This document shows, in pieces, positions 19,380 to 26,556 of a stretch of DNA of 46,215 nt. The notes below the pieces were generated by a model. That model had not been told where the DNA came from, did no database searches, and saw nothing but the letters and a program-made list of their open reading frames with translations. Origin of the DNA: a virus; the IMG/VR virus record IMGVR_UViG_3300042556_002013, positions 1 to 46,215 of that record. One strand, given 5' to 3'. Positions within the stretch are counted from its first letter, which is position 1, and each line of letters starts with the position of its first letter. Position numbers and translations under genes: made by a program.

Positions 19380-19587
19380 ATACCATAACTATGTATCGCT
19401 CGTGTACAGAGTACTCTGTAACATCTTGCAGTTCAACCTTGTCAACCTTTCCTACAATGCAAATTCGCTGTCCAACTTCAAAGTCACAGAAATTTCCAAC
19501 CTTAGTTATTACAGCGTCAATCTGTTTGTCGGTCCTGTTTTCTATTTCAATAAATACCCGGTGGTCGGGCGGAAATAAATTACTCAT
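19372..19587 (-). CDS. First gene of the late operon, small beta-rich protein (71 aa)
   Basis: MSNLFPPDHRVFIEIENRTDKQIDAVITKVGNFCDFEVGQRICIVGKVDKVEL... has the alternating hydrophobic pattern of a small beta-barrel (OB-like), ending with the tyrosine-rich YIVMVYE. The ATG begins only four bases after the -7 box of the promoter at 19592-19621, so the transcript probably has no 5' leader. Function unknown. Confidence 0.65.
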   Translation of the reverse strand: MSNLFPPDHRVFIEIENRTDKQIDAVITKVGNFCDFEVGQRICIVGKVDKVELQDVTEYSVHERYIVMVYE

Positions 19588-19591
19588 GCTG

Positions 19592-19621
19592 CAAATATAC
19601 AGAAAAACAACATAGTGTCAA
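19592..19621 (-). promoter_or_regulatory. Promoter of the late (virion) operon
   Basis: On the minus strand TTG (19621-19619), a 19-base spacer and TATATTTG (19599-19592) give a perfect Bacteroidota promoter. The ATG of the first gene follows after four bases (CAGC). Confidence 0.85.
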
Positions 19622-19629
19622 GTTCTTGC

Positions 19630-19659
19630 TTGAAAATAAGATTAAACAACGTAAATTTG
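19630..19659 (+). promoter_or_regulatory. Promoter of the early (replication) operon
   Basis: TTG (19630-19632), a 19-base spacer and TAAATTTG (19652-19659) match the Bacteroidota consensus. It is divergent from the late promoter; the two -33 boxes are only eight bases apart, so one bound regulator could affect both. The ATG of the next gene follows after four bases. Confidence 0.82.
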
Positions 19660-19663
19660 CGCT

Positions 19664-19855
19664 ATGTTTATCGTTTCTATCGCACTTACAATATTCTGTT
19701 TTGGGTTCATGATGAAAAACTCTATTTACGGCTGTGGCAAGCGAACCTACAAGACTCGTAAGGAGGCTCAGGAACATTGTGACTATGATCAGCAGGTTTA
19801 TATGTGCTGGGACTGTGAAACGTGGCACATAAAAAATAATGAAGAAAATCCTTGA
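19664..19855 (+). CDS. Micro-protein with membrane segment and Zn-ribbon-like motif (63 aa)
   Basis: The first 18 residues (MFIVSIALTIFCFGFMMK) form a membrane segment. They are followed by 'YGCGKRTYKTRKEAQEHC' and 'YMCWDCETWHI'. The pairs CGK...C and CWDC with a nearby His look like a small zinc-binding fold of the type often found in phage micro-proteins. It is the first early gene, four bases behind a -7 box, so a leaderless start is expected. Its last codons overlap the -33 box of the next promoter. Confidence 0.6.
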   Translation: MFIVSIALTIFCFGFMMKNSIYGCGKRTYKTRKEAQEHCDYDQQVYMCWDCETWHIKNNEENP

Positions 19856-19882
19856 CAACCTTGCGTGGTTGTTTTATGTTTG
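19852..19882 (+). promoter_or_regulatory. Promoter of the structured leader/sRNA
   Basis: TTG (19852-19854, overlapping the stop codon of the upstream gene), a 20-base spacer and TATGTTTG (19875-19882) fit the Bacteroidota promoter. Transcription should start near 19887-19889, just before the first hairpin. A small hairpin (ACAACC 19855-19860 with GGTTGT 19867-19872, then TTT) lies inside the spacer and could end the upstream transcript. Confidence 0.65.
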
Positions 19883-19887
19883 CTGAA

Positions 19888-19996
19888 ATATTCCGCCCCC
19901 GTTTGCTAAAGAACCACAGCAACCGGGGGTTGGAAGGTGGTTACAAATACTAACCAACTCAAAAGCTCGCAAAGTGGTTCTTGCGAGCTTTTTTTT
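19888..19996 (+). ncRNA. Structured sRNA / leader RNA with complementary loops, ending in a terminator
   Basis: The predicted transcript of about 108 nt folds into three hairpins. P1 pairs 19896-19907 with 19918-19929 (11 bp, one mismatch) and has a 10-nt loop. P2 pairs TGGTTA (19938-19943) with TAACCA (19951-19956). P3 is the 12-bp terminator 19961-19992. The P1 loop contains GAACCAC (19911-19917), which is the exact reverse complement of GTGGTTC (19974-19980) in the P3 loop; with two flanking bases the match is nine. A loop-loop contact or an antiterminator switch is therefore possible. No promoter is visible between the terminator and the initiator ATG at 20002, so readthrough may control the replication genes. 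Confidence 0.6.
19961..19996 (+). terminator. Strong intrinsic terminator in front of the replication initiator
   Basis: A perfect 12-bp stem (19961-19972 with 19981-19992), eight-base loop and a run of U to 19996. It ends six bases before the ATG at 20002, an unusual position for a terminator. Confidence 0.9.
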
Positions 19997-20001
19997 ATCT
20001 T

Positions 20002-20679
20002 ATGAATACAGGACAAATTGTTAAAGGGAAGCGCAAGCATGACTTTGCTATTATCCCGAACGAAATCTCGCAGTCTAAGGATTTGACAATGGAAGAGAAG
20101 GGTATGCTTTGCTTTCTTCTTTCCCTTCCGGAGAATTGGGTTCTTTACAAAAAGAATCTTTATAATCAGATGCCAGATGCAAAAAACGCAGTAGACAGGG
20201 TGTTTAAGTCCCTGCAAGAGAAGGGGTACATCTTGAGTTGCCGTCAAATAGATTCAAGCACCAACAGGATGGTGGGATGGAACCATATTGTATATGACGC
20301 CCCTCAGCTTTCCCGACATGCGGATTTCCCGATGTCGGGATTTCCCGATGTCGGGGATTTCCGTGAATCGGAAAACCTCGATATATATAAAGAAACAAAT
20401 ACAAACAAAGAAACAATAATATACAAATACGCATTTGAGGATTTTTGGCAAGCATACAACAAGAAGGTGGATAAGAAACAGACCTTAACTGCATGGAACA
20501 AACTCTCTGCTGAGGAACGCGTATTAGCGGTTGAAGGCATGGGTAACCATAAATCGGGTCGCGAAGCCAAGTATTGGAAGGACCCGGTAAGATATCTTCG
20601 CGACAGGAGATGGGAAGACGAAACACAAACAAAAACAATAAAACAAACACCTATTCAAGATGACAACAACACATGGTAA
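20002..20679 (+). CDS. Replication initiator-like protein with iterons in its gene (225 aa)
   Basis: The N-terminal 90 residues read as a winged helix: 'FAIIPNEISQSKDLTMEEKGMLCFLLSLPENW' followed by 'AVDRVFKSLQEKGYILSCRQ'. This is typical of phage replisome organisers and Rep proteins. A linker (residues about 100-140) is encoded by three tandem 16-17 bp repeats. The C-terminal part ('YAFEDFWQAYNKKVDKKQTLTAWNKL' ... 'YWKDPVRYLRDRRWED') matches the short domain found at the end of many DnaD/O-like initiators, thought to bind DNA or the helicase. The ATG at 20002 is chosen over an upstream in-frame codon because the latter lies in the terminator. It overlaps the primase-helicase gene by 20 bases. 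Confidence 0.75.
   Translation: MNTGQIVKGKRKHDFAIIPNEISQSKDLTMEEKGMLCFLLSLPENWVLYKKNLYNQMPDAKNAVDRVFKSLQEKGYILSCRQIDSSTNRMVGWNHIVYDAPQLSRHADFPMSGFPDVGDFRESENLDIYKETNTNKETIIYKYAFEDFWQAYNKKVDKKQTLTAWNKLSAEERVLAVEGMGNHKSGREAKYWKDPVRYLRDRRWEDETQTKTIKQTPIQDDNNTW
20314..20362 (+). repeat. Three tandem iteron-like repeats (candidate origin)
   Basis: Copies at 20314-20329, 20330-20345 and 20346-20362 share CGATGTCGGGATTTCC, the first with some changes and the third with one extra G. They are followed by about 65 bases of A/T-rich sequence (20374-20435), which could be the unwinding element. Iterons plus A/T-rich DNA inside the initiator gene is the plan of the lambda O origin. Confidence 0.6.
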
Positions 20680-22600
20680 GATTTCAATCTACAAAGACTT
20701 CAACGACCTGCAAGGACACCAAATTACTGTGCTGGGCGCACTTGAACGAATTCGGACTGGAAAGTCAAAGGACCTTGTACAAAAGGCGAGGGAAGCCAAG
20801 ACCAAGAAAGAGGCGGATGATTTAAAAAAGAAACTTCCAGCAGTTTGCTTCAGTGGGCTTTTTAACAAACGAAAGGACTCTGAGCTTGTCGAACACTCAG
20901 GATACATCGTGCTTGATTTCGATAATGTCCCAAATATCACCCAAAAGAGAAATGAATTGTGCGCTATAAGACACATTACCGCAGTTTGGATATCACCTTC
21001 GGGAAATGGTGTAAAGGCTTTGGTGCAAATTGAGTGGAAAACCAAACATAAAGAGCATTTTGATGCACTAATGGTGGAAATGCCCGACATCGACAAGACA
21101 GGACGTAATGTTTCCCGTTTATGCTTTGAGTCATACGATCCAGAATTGTACTATAATCCGAATGCAGAGGTCTACTCAAAGTTGCCTGTGAAAAAAGAAG
21201 ATAGAAGGTTGCCAAAGCAGACTGCTACAGAAACGATTAGCGATGACGACAAGATATTCCAAAACCTCTTGACGTGGATGACTTCCAAGGGTGACGCGTT
21301 CCGTGAGGGTGAGAGAAATCACTTTGTGTTCAAGTTAGCCGCAAGTTGTTGCCGGTTTGGTATGCTTGAGGAGACCTGCTATAGTTTGATGATGACATAC
21401 GTAGTTCCTGACGCTAGTTTCAGTCAGATGGAATGTCGTCAGGCTATCCGTAGCGCGTACCGGGCCAACATGAATCAATGGAATACAGCCGAGTTTACCA
21501 AGGACCAGTTGGTTAGTAAGACTAACCATGCGGAGATTAATATCGTAATCACCGCAGAAGATGCGGCGAATATTGCGGCGAATGATGTGATTTATGCAGA
21601 GGAAGTGATTGAGCAAGCCTCCGACATTTACTTACACGGATACAGAGCTGCTCAACCGTTAGGTGTTCCACTACTCGACAAACACTTCAAGCGAGTAAAG
21701 GGTGATTTAACAATTGTTTCCGGTATAGGAAACTATGGTAAGTCCTCATTCATGAAGTGGGAGATGGTATTTCGCATCGTGAAGTTCGGTGAGAAAGTTG
21801 CCATTTTTACTCCCGAAGAACTGCCAGCAGAGCAATTTTACCACGACCTGGTGGAGATTTACTTTGGAAAGGACTGCACACCCAACAACCCGAATCGTCC
21901 ATCCTACGATATGTACATGAAGGTGTACAAGATGATTGGCGAACACATCTTCATGGTGTACCCCAAGAGTGTAAGTCCTACTCCCGAATACGTCAAGGAG
22001 GTATTCCTTACTCTCATTGTCAAGCACGGTGTGGAACGAGTTGTCATCGACCCGTTCAATCAGATGGCCAACGACTACACAAAGGGTGGGGGTCGCAGCG
22101 ACAAGTACCTTGAGACGTTTCTGTCTGACTGCACACGATTTGCGCGAAAGAACAATGTGTACTTTGACATCGTGGTTCACCCACACAAAATGCGTAAGGG
22201 AGACGATGGTAACTACCCTTGTCCGGAGGTATTTGACCTTGCAGACGGTGCGATGTGGAACAACAAGGCCGACAACATCCTCATATATCACCGTCCGTTT
22301 GCTCAGACGGCCCCAGAAAGCCCGATCTGCGAGTTCCATAGTAAGAAGGTCCGCCGACAAAAGATCGTGGGTATAAAGGGCTTCTTTGAGTTTCAACTAC
22401 AAAGGAACACCCGAAGGTTTACGTTTGACGGAGTAGACTACCTGCAACAGGCAATAGACGGCAAGTACGTACAGGCTCAAATTGAAGAACCGAAGCCATC
22501 AGCGATTAAACCAAACAGGAATTGGAACGATTCAAGGGAGGCAAAGGAATGGAATGAGGACATTCAGCACCCGAACGGGTACGCGGAGGCTTGGGAATGA
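20660..22600 (+). CDS. VirE-type primase fused to DnaB/RecA-like helicase (646 aa)
   Basis: The N-terminal third matches the VirE-N/BT4734-like primase family: 'YIVLDFDNVPN' (D-x-D metal site near residue 90), 'AVWISPSGNGVKALVQI', and 'RLCFESYDPELYYNPNAEVY'. A helical PriCT-like region (residues about 190-275) follows. From residue 340 the protein is a RecA-fold ATPase with Walker A GIGNYGKSS (about 354-362), Walker B 'VVIDPFNQM' (about 460) and 'DIVVHPHKM' as in DnaB-family helicases. It would prime and unwind DNA at the fork. The start overlaps the initiator gene, so coupled translation is likely. The family is frequent in Bacteroidota and their phages. Confidence 0.88.
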   Translation: MTTTHGKISIYKDFNDLQGHQITVLGALERIRTGKSKDLVQKAREAKTKKEADDLKKKLPAVCFSGLFNKRKDSELVEHSGYIVLDFDNVPNITQKRNELCAIRHITAVWISPSGNGVKALVQIEWKTKHKEHFDALMVEMPDIDKTGRNVSRLCFESYDPELYYNPNAEVYSKLPVKKEDRRLPKQTATETISDDDKIFQNLLTWMTSKGDAFREGERNHFVFKLAASCCRFGMLEETCYSLMMTYVVPDASFSQMECRQAIRSAYRANMNQWNTAEFTKDQLVSKTNHAEINIVITAEDAANIAANDVIYAEEVIEQASDIYLHGYRAAQPLGVPLLDKHFKRVKGDLTIVSGIGNYGKSSFMKWEMVFRIVKFGEKVAIFTPEELPAEQFYHDLVEIYFGKDCTPNNPNRPSYDMYMKVYKMIGEHIFMVYPKSVSPTPEYVKEVFLTLIVKHGVERVVIDPFNQMANDYTKGGGRSDKYLETFLSDCTRFARKNNVYFDIVVHPHKMRKGDDGNYPCPEVFDLADGAMWNNKADNILIYHRPFAQTAPESPICEFHSKKVRRQKIVGIKGFFEFQLQRNTRRFTFDGVDYLQQAIDGKYVQAQIEEPKPSAIKPNRNWNDSREAKEWNEDIQHPNGYAEAWE

Positions 22601-22642
22601 CGGAAAAATGACATCTAGGGTATAAATTTAACAGTTTTTTTC

Positions 22643-22673
22643 TTGCACAAAAGAAACATATATGCTACATTTG
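22643..22673 (+). promoter_or_regulatory. Promoter of the SSB-like gene
   Basis: TTG (22643-22645), 20-base spacer, TACATTTG (22666-22673). An A/T-rich leader of 32 bases follows. It shows that an upstream in-frame ATG at 22643 cannot be the start of the next gene. Confidence 0.82.
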
Positions 22674-22705
22674 CGAAATATAACCAATTAATTAATCAAA
22701 AATCT

Positions 22706-23383
22706 ATGGGATTAAATCAAGGTGGTTCATCAAACCGTACTTACCTCAGCATATCTGGCGGTAAGATTGCCAAGCGTGTTCCTGAAGGCACGGCTGGCTC
22801 AATTAAGTGTAACAGTAAAGACGGAACCAAAGTTTGGTTTGAGGAGCGTTACGCGTCTCTTTCTGGTTACATCACAGACGTGTTCAAGCGCGTTTCAGAA
22901 CAAGGGTATGGCGATCAGCTGTGCGTTGTTTTGAAGGATGGAGACAGCGAGTATCAAATCCAAATGCCGTGGTCATCACGCTACTCGTCAGGGTTTTTCT
23001 TGTCAATGCCTAACATTGACGCCGGAAAGGAAATTACACTTACTCCGTGGTCCAAGGAAGTTGATGGAAAGACGCGCACAATGCTTTACCTGCGTCACGG
23101 GCAGGAGGATATCAAGTGGGGATGGACAAAGGACAACCCAGGCAACATGCCTGAGATGAAGCAGATCAAGGTAAAGGGTCAAATCGTGTGGGATGACTCA
23201 GAACGCCAAGAGTTCTTTGAGAAGCACCTCAACGACATCTTCATTCCTCAAATTAAAGCAGTAAGTTCCGTAAAAAAATTAGATTCTTATGCTGCCCCAA
23301 AACAGGGACACGTAGATGGAGTAGGCTCAGTGCTGTTAACTACAACGGCTGAGGATCCGGACGATGACGGATTGCCATTCTAA
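22706..23383 (+). CDS. Single-stranded DNA-binding protein-like (225 aa)
   Basis: A beta-rich protein (MGLNQGGSSNRTYLSISGGKIAKRV...) whose C-terminus ends EDPDDDGLPF. This acidic tail with a terminal Pro-Phe is the signature by which SSB proteins recruit replication partners. The N-terminal part lacks the usual bacterial SSB motifs, so it probably belongs to a phage-specific OB-fold group seen beside Bacteroidota phage replication genes. Its own promoter fits the need for many copies. The first ATG compatible with the promoter is at 22706. Confidence 0.75.
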   Translation: MGLNQGGSSNRTYLSISGGKIAKRVPEGTAGSIKCNSKDGTKVWFEERYASLSGYITDVFKRVSEQGYGDQLCVVLKDGDSEYQIQMPWSSRYSSGFFLSMPNIDAGKEITLTPWSKEVDGKTRTMLYLRHGQEDIKWGWTKDNPGNMPEMKQIKVKGQIVWDDSERQEFFEKHLNDIFIPQIKAVSSVKKLDSYAAPKQGHVDGVGSVLLTTTAEDPDDDGLPF

Positions 23384-23397
23384 TCTTAACCAAAGGT

Positions 23398-23427
23398 CGT
23401 GGCGGGTAATAAACGAAGCCCGCCACG
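23398..23427 (+). terminator. Hairpin after the SSB-like gene
   Basis: CGTGGCGGG (23398-23406) pairs perfectly with CCCGCCACG (23419-23427). Only a short T tract follows, so it is a weak terminator or an mRNA 3'-end stabiliser. Confidence 0.55.
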
Positions 23428-23446
23428 GCTTTAAACAAACGAACAA

Positions 23447-23932
23447 ATGAGATACACATTCAAAGACCTAGTAAACATGGTCCCGTCACCTCGTCGGGCT
23501 GAATTCACAAAAGTTTATGAGTACCTTCATAAAATAGAAGACCCTCAAGAAAACGAAATAATGAAAAAGGTAAGCAAGCACTTTGAGGTTCGTGCTTCCG
23601 ACATTAAAAGCCAGAAGCGTTTTGCCGATGTAGTTTTAGCCCGCCAGGTATACATGACCGCCGTAAAGGTTTGCTCAACTAAGAGCCTTGCGGAAGTTGC
23701 AAGAACGGTAAACAAAGACCACTCAACTGTATGTCACGCACTGAAAACAGTTAAAGGAGACTACGCATACAACGCAGTGCGCCGCAAAAAAATACGTCAC
23801 TTCATTGCTGACTTAGATCAAACTAAACAAGAACTTTTATTAGATTTTTTCGATGAACGGAACCCCGATATACTTGCCGCCTACACCGTCGACATTGACC
23901 GAGTTACAACACCTTCGGAATCTGAGGCATAA
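23447..23932 (+). CDS. DnaA domain IV-like DNA-binding protein (161 aa)
   Basis: The middle of the protein, 'ARQVYMTAVKVCSTKSLAEVARTVNKDHSTVCHALKTV', follows the C-terminal DnaA domain: a basic helix, then a helix-turn-helix ending in the D-H-S/T-T-V motif that contacts DnaA boxes. No AAA+ ATPase is attached. The protein could recognise the phage origin, compete with host DnaA, or act as a repressor. It sits directly behind the SSB-like gene. Confidence 0.75.
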   Translation: MRYTFKDLVNMVPSPRRAEFTKVYEYLHKIEDPQENEIMKKVSKHFEVRASDIKSQKRFADVVLARQVYMTAVKVCSTKSLAEVARTVNKDHSTVCHALKTVKGDYAYNAVRRKKIRHFIADLDQTKQELLLDFFDERNPDILAAYTVDIDRVTTPSESEA

Positions 23933-24125
23933 GCTCCTCACTGACGACATGGAATATCCAAAGGCTGGAACATATAAGCCAATGAGCAAATACAACCGAG
24001 AACAGAAGCTAATGCGTTTAATCAACGTAAGATTGTACGAGCTAACTGGAAATGATATGTACCTTTGGATCAGTGGACATTTTAATGAACTTAAAAAAAT
24101 AGAAGATGGGCAGAATAGAAATTAA
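23853..24125 (+). CDS. Small unknown protein overlapping the DnaA-like gene (90 aa)
   Basis: The frame begins with an ATG at 23853 inside the previous gene (80-base overlap); a second ATG at 23949 would give a 58-residue protein without overlap. The C-terminal part 'KYNREQKLMRLINVRLYELTGNDMYLWISGHFNELKKIE' is the clearly protein-like section. No family recognised; the start is uncertain. Confidence 0.5.
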   Translation: MNGTPIYLPPTPSTLTELQHLRNLRHKLLTDDMEYPKAGTYKPMSKYNREQKLMRLINVRLYELTGNDMYLWISGHFNELKKIEDGQNRN

Positions 24126-24384
24126 AGACGCAAAGCGCACAATTGATGGTAAAAAGGTTAATGCGTTTCGCGTTAGGACCATCGCAGAAAACAACGAGAC
24201 TCTTCAGACATCTGAAGTACTCAATACAATCGATAGCGTTAAGAAACACATCCGAGCAATGGCTATGGCATGGAATAGCGAAGGAGGTTGCGACGTTATT
24301 GATTGTACGTACAGAGGAAAGTTTGAGGGCAAAATAGTTAACCTTGACGAGTATGACAAATTAAAAATAGAAACCATCGACTGA
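24106..24384 (+). CDS. DUF1508/YegP-like small protein (92 aa)
   Basis: 'IDGKKVNAFRVRTIAENNETLQTSEVLNTIDSVKKHIRAMAMAW' follows the YegP/DUF1508 pattern, a short beta-alpha module with N-x-E-x-x-x-x-S-E and a trailing 'SVKK' helix. Its role is unknown even in the family. It overlaps the upstream gene by 20 bases and ends in a TGATG junction with the next. Confidence 0.55.
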   Translation: MGRIEIKDAKRTIDGKKVNAFRVRTIAENNETLQTSEVLNTIDSVKKHIRAMAMAWNSEGGCDVIDCTYRGKFEGKIVNLDEYDKLKIETID

Positions 24385-24527
24385 TGTCTGTTATCGAATC
24401 AATAATATACGAGAGATATTGTTGGGTCGAAAACGGCAACAAAAAAGTAATGTATATTTGTGTGCCGGCAACATTAGTCATTATGGGTAAAATTAACGAA
24501 AAAACACAATTCATATTTTGGAACTAA
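24384..24527 (+). CDS. Micro-protein of unknown function (47 aa)
   Basis: An ATG overlapping the upstream stop (TGATG at 24382-24386) opens a 47-codon frame, MSVIESIIYERYCWVENGNKK..., with hydrophobic 'VMYICVPATLVIMG' near the middle. A -7-like TATATTTG at 24453-24460 lies inside it without a good -33 box. Coupled start makes it plausible, but short length limits certainty. Confidence 0.4.
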   Translation: MSVIESIIYERYCWVENGNKKVMYICVPATLVIMGKINEKTQFIFWN

Positions 24528-24547
24528 AAAAATCATTCCCAGCCTAT

Positions 24548-24757
24548 ATGTTGGAGCTTCACAACATAACCCTCACAGCATTTTTGATAGCATTTAGCAT
24601 TGCTATAGGTGTATCAATATGGATGAAAGACTACGTAAGCGCATTGGCTTGCTTTCTTACCGTGGCTAGTATTCTATCGATTAAATACTACGCATGGAAA
24701 AAACAAAAGGTGACTCCTGAAAACAAGCAGAAAGTCATCGTAATCAAACGAAAATGA
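24548..24757 (+). CDS. Small membrane protein with two transmembrane segments (69 aa)
   Basis: From ATG 24548 the protein has two hydrophobic helices ('ITLTAFLIAFSIAIGVSIWM' and 'YVSALACFLTVASILSIKYYAW') and a basic cytoplasmic tail rich in Lys. A TTG at 24518 would add ten residues and overlap the previous gene. A tail-in hairpin of this kind could alter the host inner membrane (superinfection exclusion or holin-like), but nothing proves this. Confidence 0.5.
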   Translation: MLELHNITLTAFLIAFSIAIGVSIWMKDYVSALACFLTVASILSIKYYAWKKQKVTPENKQKVIVIKRK

Positions 24758-24840
24758 ACAACTTAAAAAGTTTGTTGATACATTTGCTGATGTTGCGTGT
24801 TTTCGCGCAAGTTCAGTTTGTTTTATTCATTTCGTTTGTG

Positions 24841-24872
24841 AAAACCGTCTCCTAATCGAGGCGGTTTTTGCT
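24841..24872 (+). terminator. Intrinsic terminator overlapping the next promoter
   Basis: An 11-bp stem (24841-24851 with 24858-24868, one G-U pair) with a six-base loop and a T run. The -33 box of the following promoter uses the last bases of the T run. Confidence 0.8.
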
Positions 24873-24897
24873 TTTGTATTGATACTGAGTATATTTG
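24868..24897 (+). promoter_or_regulatory. Promoter of the metallophosphoesterase gene
   Basis: TTG (24868-24870), a 19-base spacer, TATATTTG (24890-24897); ATG at 24914 follows after 16 bases. Confidence 0.85.
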
Positions 24898-24913
24898 CAA
24901 ATAACTATTCTAA

Positions 24914-25933
24914 ATGAAAAACAACGTCCAAAATTACCTCAATGTTTTAAAAGACCCAAGCGATTTAAGTCAAAACAAAAGGCTTGAGTTAGAATACGAA
25001 AACGTAAAATCCGATATAAGCCTAGAGTCTTTCAAACGCGCATTCATGGCGTGGAAAAAAAACAACTCATCAAAGCATGTAAAGAAGGCTAAGGTCAATC
25101 CAAACAAGGTGGTGGGTGCGTTTGAGCAAATCATTAACGACTTAGTTCCCGATAACAACCCGCTAGGTCTTCCAGACTCAAAGGAAAAGCAATACAATCC
25201 ATATAAATTTCCGGTAAACCACAATGATATCCTTTTTCTTACCGACATTCACGTACCATATCACAACATTCCTGCGCTCACAACAGCGCTTAAATACGGA
25301 CTCGAAAACGAAGTCAACACCATCTACATCAACGGAGACCTCATCGATTTCTACGCCATTAGCCGTTTTCAAAAAGATCCTCGCAAGCGAGACCTGGCGT
25401 CGGAAATTTACATGGCGCGGGAATTCCTCTACACGCTGCGGAAACTGTTCCCTACACAAGCAATATACTTCAAAGCAGGAAACCACGACATCCGATGGGA
25501 CCACTATCTCATCAACAACGCCTCTGACCTAGTTGGAATCGAGGAGTTTTCGTTAGAATCCATCTTACACCTCAAGCAGCTCAACATCACGTTCATTCCA
25601 GACAAGCAGCTAGTGCGAATGGGTAAGCTAGTAGCACTACACGGACACGAGTTTGGATCAAGTATGTTCAGCCCGGTAAACATTGCCCGTGGACTCTACC
25701 TTCGCGCAAAGGACAACGCCATTTGCGGACACCACCACCAGACCTCGGAGCATACCGAACCCAACATCAACGGGAAGGTTACAACCTGCTGGTCGGTAGC
25801 CTGCCTGTGTGAACTTCATCCGGACTATATGCCGATTAACAAGTTTACTCACGGATTTGCACACGTGAAAGTATTTGATAATGAGGAGTTTGAGGTTACA
25901 AACTACCGTATCGTAAACGGCAAGATTAAATAA
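24914..25933 (+). CDS. Calcineurin-like metallophosphoesterase (339 aa)
   Basis: All five metal-binding motifs of the calcineurin-like phosphoesterases are present: DIH (111-113), GDLID (141-145), GNHD (189-192), GHE (244-246) and GHHH (272-275). The N-terminal 100 residues are a helical extension with a basic patch (SSKHVKKAKVNPNK). The enzyme could act on DNA ends, cyclic nucleotides or phosphoproteins; substrates differ widely in this family. It has its own promoter and terminator, so it forms a single-gene unit. Confidence 0.88.
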   Translation: MKNNVQNYLNVLKDPSDLSQNKRLELEYENVKSDISLESFKRAFMAWKKNNSSKHVKKAKVNPNKVVGAFEQIINDLVPDNNPLGLPDSKEKQYNPYKFPVNHNDILFLTDIHVPYHNIPALTTALKYGLENEVNTIYINGDLIDFYAISRFQKDPRKRDLASEIYMAREFLYTLRKLFPTQAIYFKAGNHDIRWDHYLINNASDLVGIEEFSLESILHLKQLNITFIPDKQLVRMGKLVALHGHEFGSSMFSPVNIARGLYLRAKDNAICGHHHQTSEHTEPNINGKVTTCWSVACLCELHPDYMPINKFTHGFAHVKVFDNEEFEVTNYRIVNGKIK

Positions 25934-25962
25934 CGGGCGGTAACATTTTCTGCCTGTTTTTT
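25932..25962 (+). terminator. Intrinsic terminator after the phosphoesterase gene
   Basis: AACGGGC (25932-25938, overlapping the stop codon) pairs with GCCTGTT (25952-25958) including one G-U, followed by six T. Confidence 0.65.
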
Positions 25963-25999
25963 GTTACGGGGGTCTAAGAATTTTTCCTTATTTTGCTGT

Positions 26000-26242
26000 A
26001 TGGAAAACTTGATCGTAAAAGAAAGAAGGTTGGGAAAGGAAAAGGCTCGCGGCCTTTACCATGAACATGGTTTAATCGAAATTGATCCAAGGCTTCCCGC
26101 AAAAGAATATCTAGAAGTTTTAATACACGAGTTTTTACATCACGAATTCAAGCATTGGGAGGAGGAGTATGTTAAAGACTACGGGATAAAAATATCGGAA
26201 TTCTTGTGGTCTCTAGGCTACAGAAAAGTAAATTTGGAATGA
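26000..26242 (+). CDS. Small zinc metallopeptidase-like protein (80 aa)
   Basis: 'VLIHEFLHHEFKHWEEE' contains the HExxH zinc motif followed by a second His and an acidic cluster. At 80 residues it is a minimal version, resembling the short phage proteins related to SprT or ImmA-type peptidases. ATG 26000 is used because the frame upstream falls in the terminator region. Confidence 0.6.
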   Translation: MENLIVKERRLGKEKARGLYHEHGLIEIDPRLPAKEYLEVLIHEFLHHEFKHWEEEYVKDYGIKISEFLWSLGYRKVNLE

Positions 26243-26243
26243 T

Positions 26244-26498
26244 ATGATGAGAGTCTTGCTTCCTATAGTGGTTGATACCGACGAAAAAAGAATTGCGGAT
26301 TTGGTTGGTGCGACTCCCGACAAGTACGAGTGTGAGCCAGCCATCTTCTACAAGATAGACAATGTACGTCCTTATCAGAACTATAAAAACCTCTGCATGA
26401 TAAGTTCCGGTGGCGACGACTTTATCGTTGGCCTTTCTATGGAGCAGGTGGACGAAATCATTATGAGCGACGTCAGCTTTATGTTTAGCGCAAATTAA
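26244..26498 (+). CDS. Unknown small protein (84 aa)
   Basis: MMRVLLPIVVDTDEKRIADLVGATPDKYECEPAIFYKIDNVRPY... is an alpha/beta protein. A second ATG three bases later is equally possible. It starts two bases after the previous stop. No family recognised. Confidence 0.5.
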   Translation: MMRVLLPIVVDTDEKRIADLVGATPDKYECEPAIFYKIDNVRPYQNYKNLCMISSGGDDFIVGLSMEQVDEIIMSDVSFMFSAN

Positions 26499-26509
26499 TG
26501 TTAATTTGC

Positions 26510-26539
26510 TTGACTTATTCCACGCGTGTATTATATTTG
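26510..26539 (+). promoter_or_regulatory. Promoter of the overlapping-gene cluster
   Basis: TTG (26510-26512), a 19-base spacer and TATATTTG (26532-26539), with ATG 17 bases downstream. Confidence 0.85.
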
Positions 26540-26556
26540 CCACATAAATAAACGAA

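Noticed and set aside
24754-24855. 33-residue hydrophobic frame with an ATGA junction
   Set aside because: Its stop lies inside a strong terminator hairpin, so most transcripts would not carry a complete frame; left out of the gene list.
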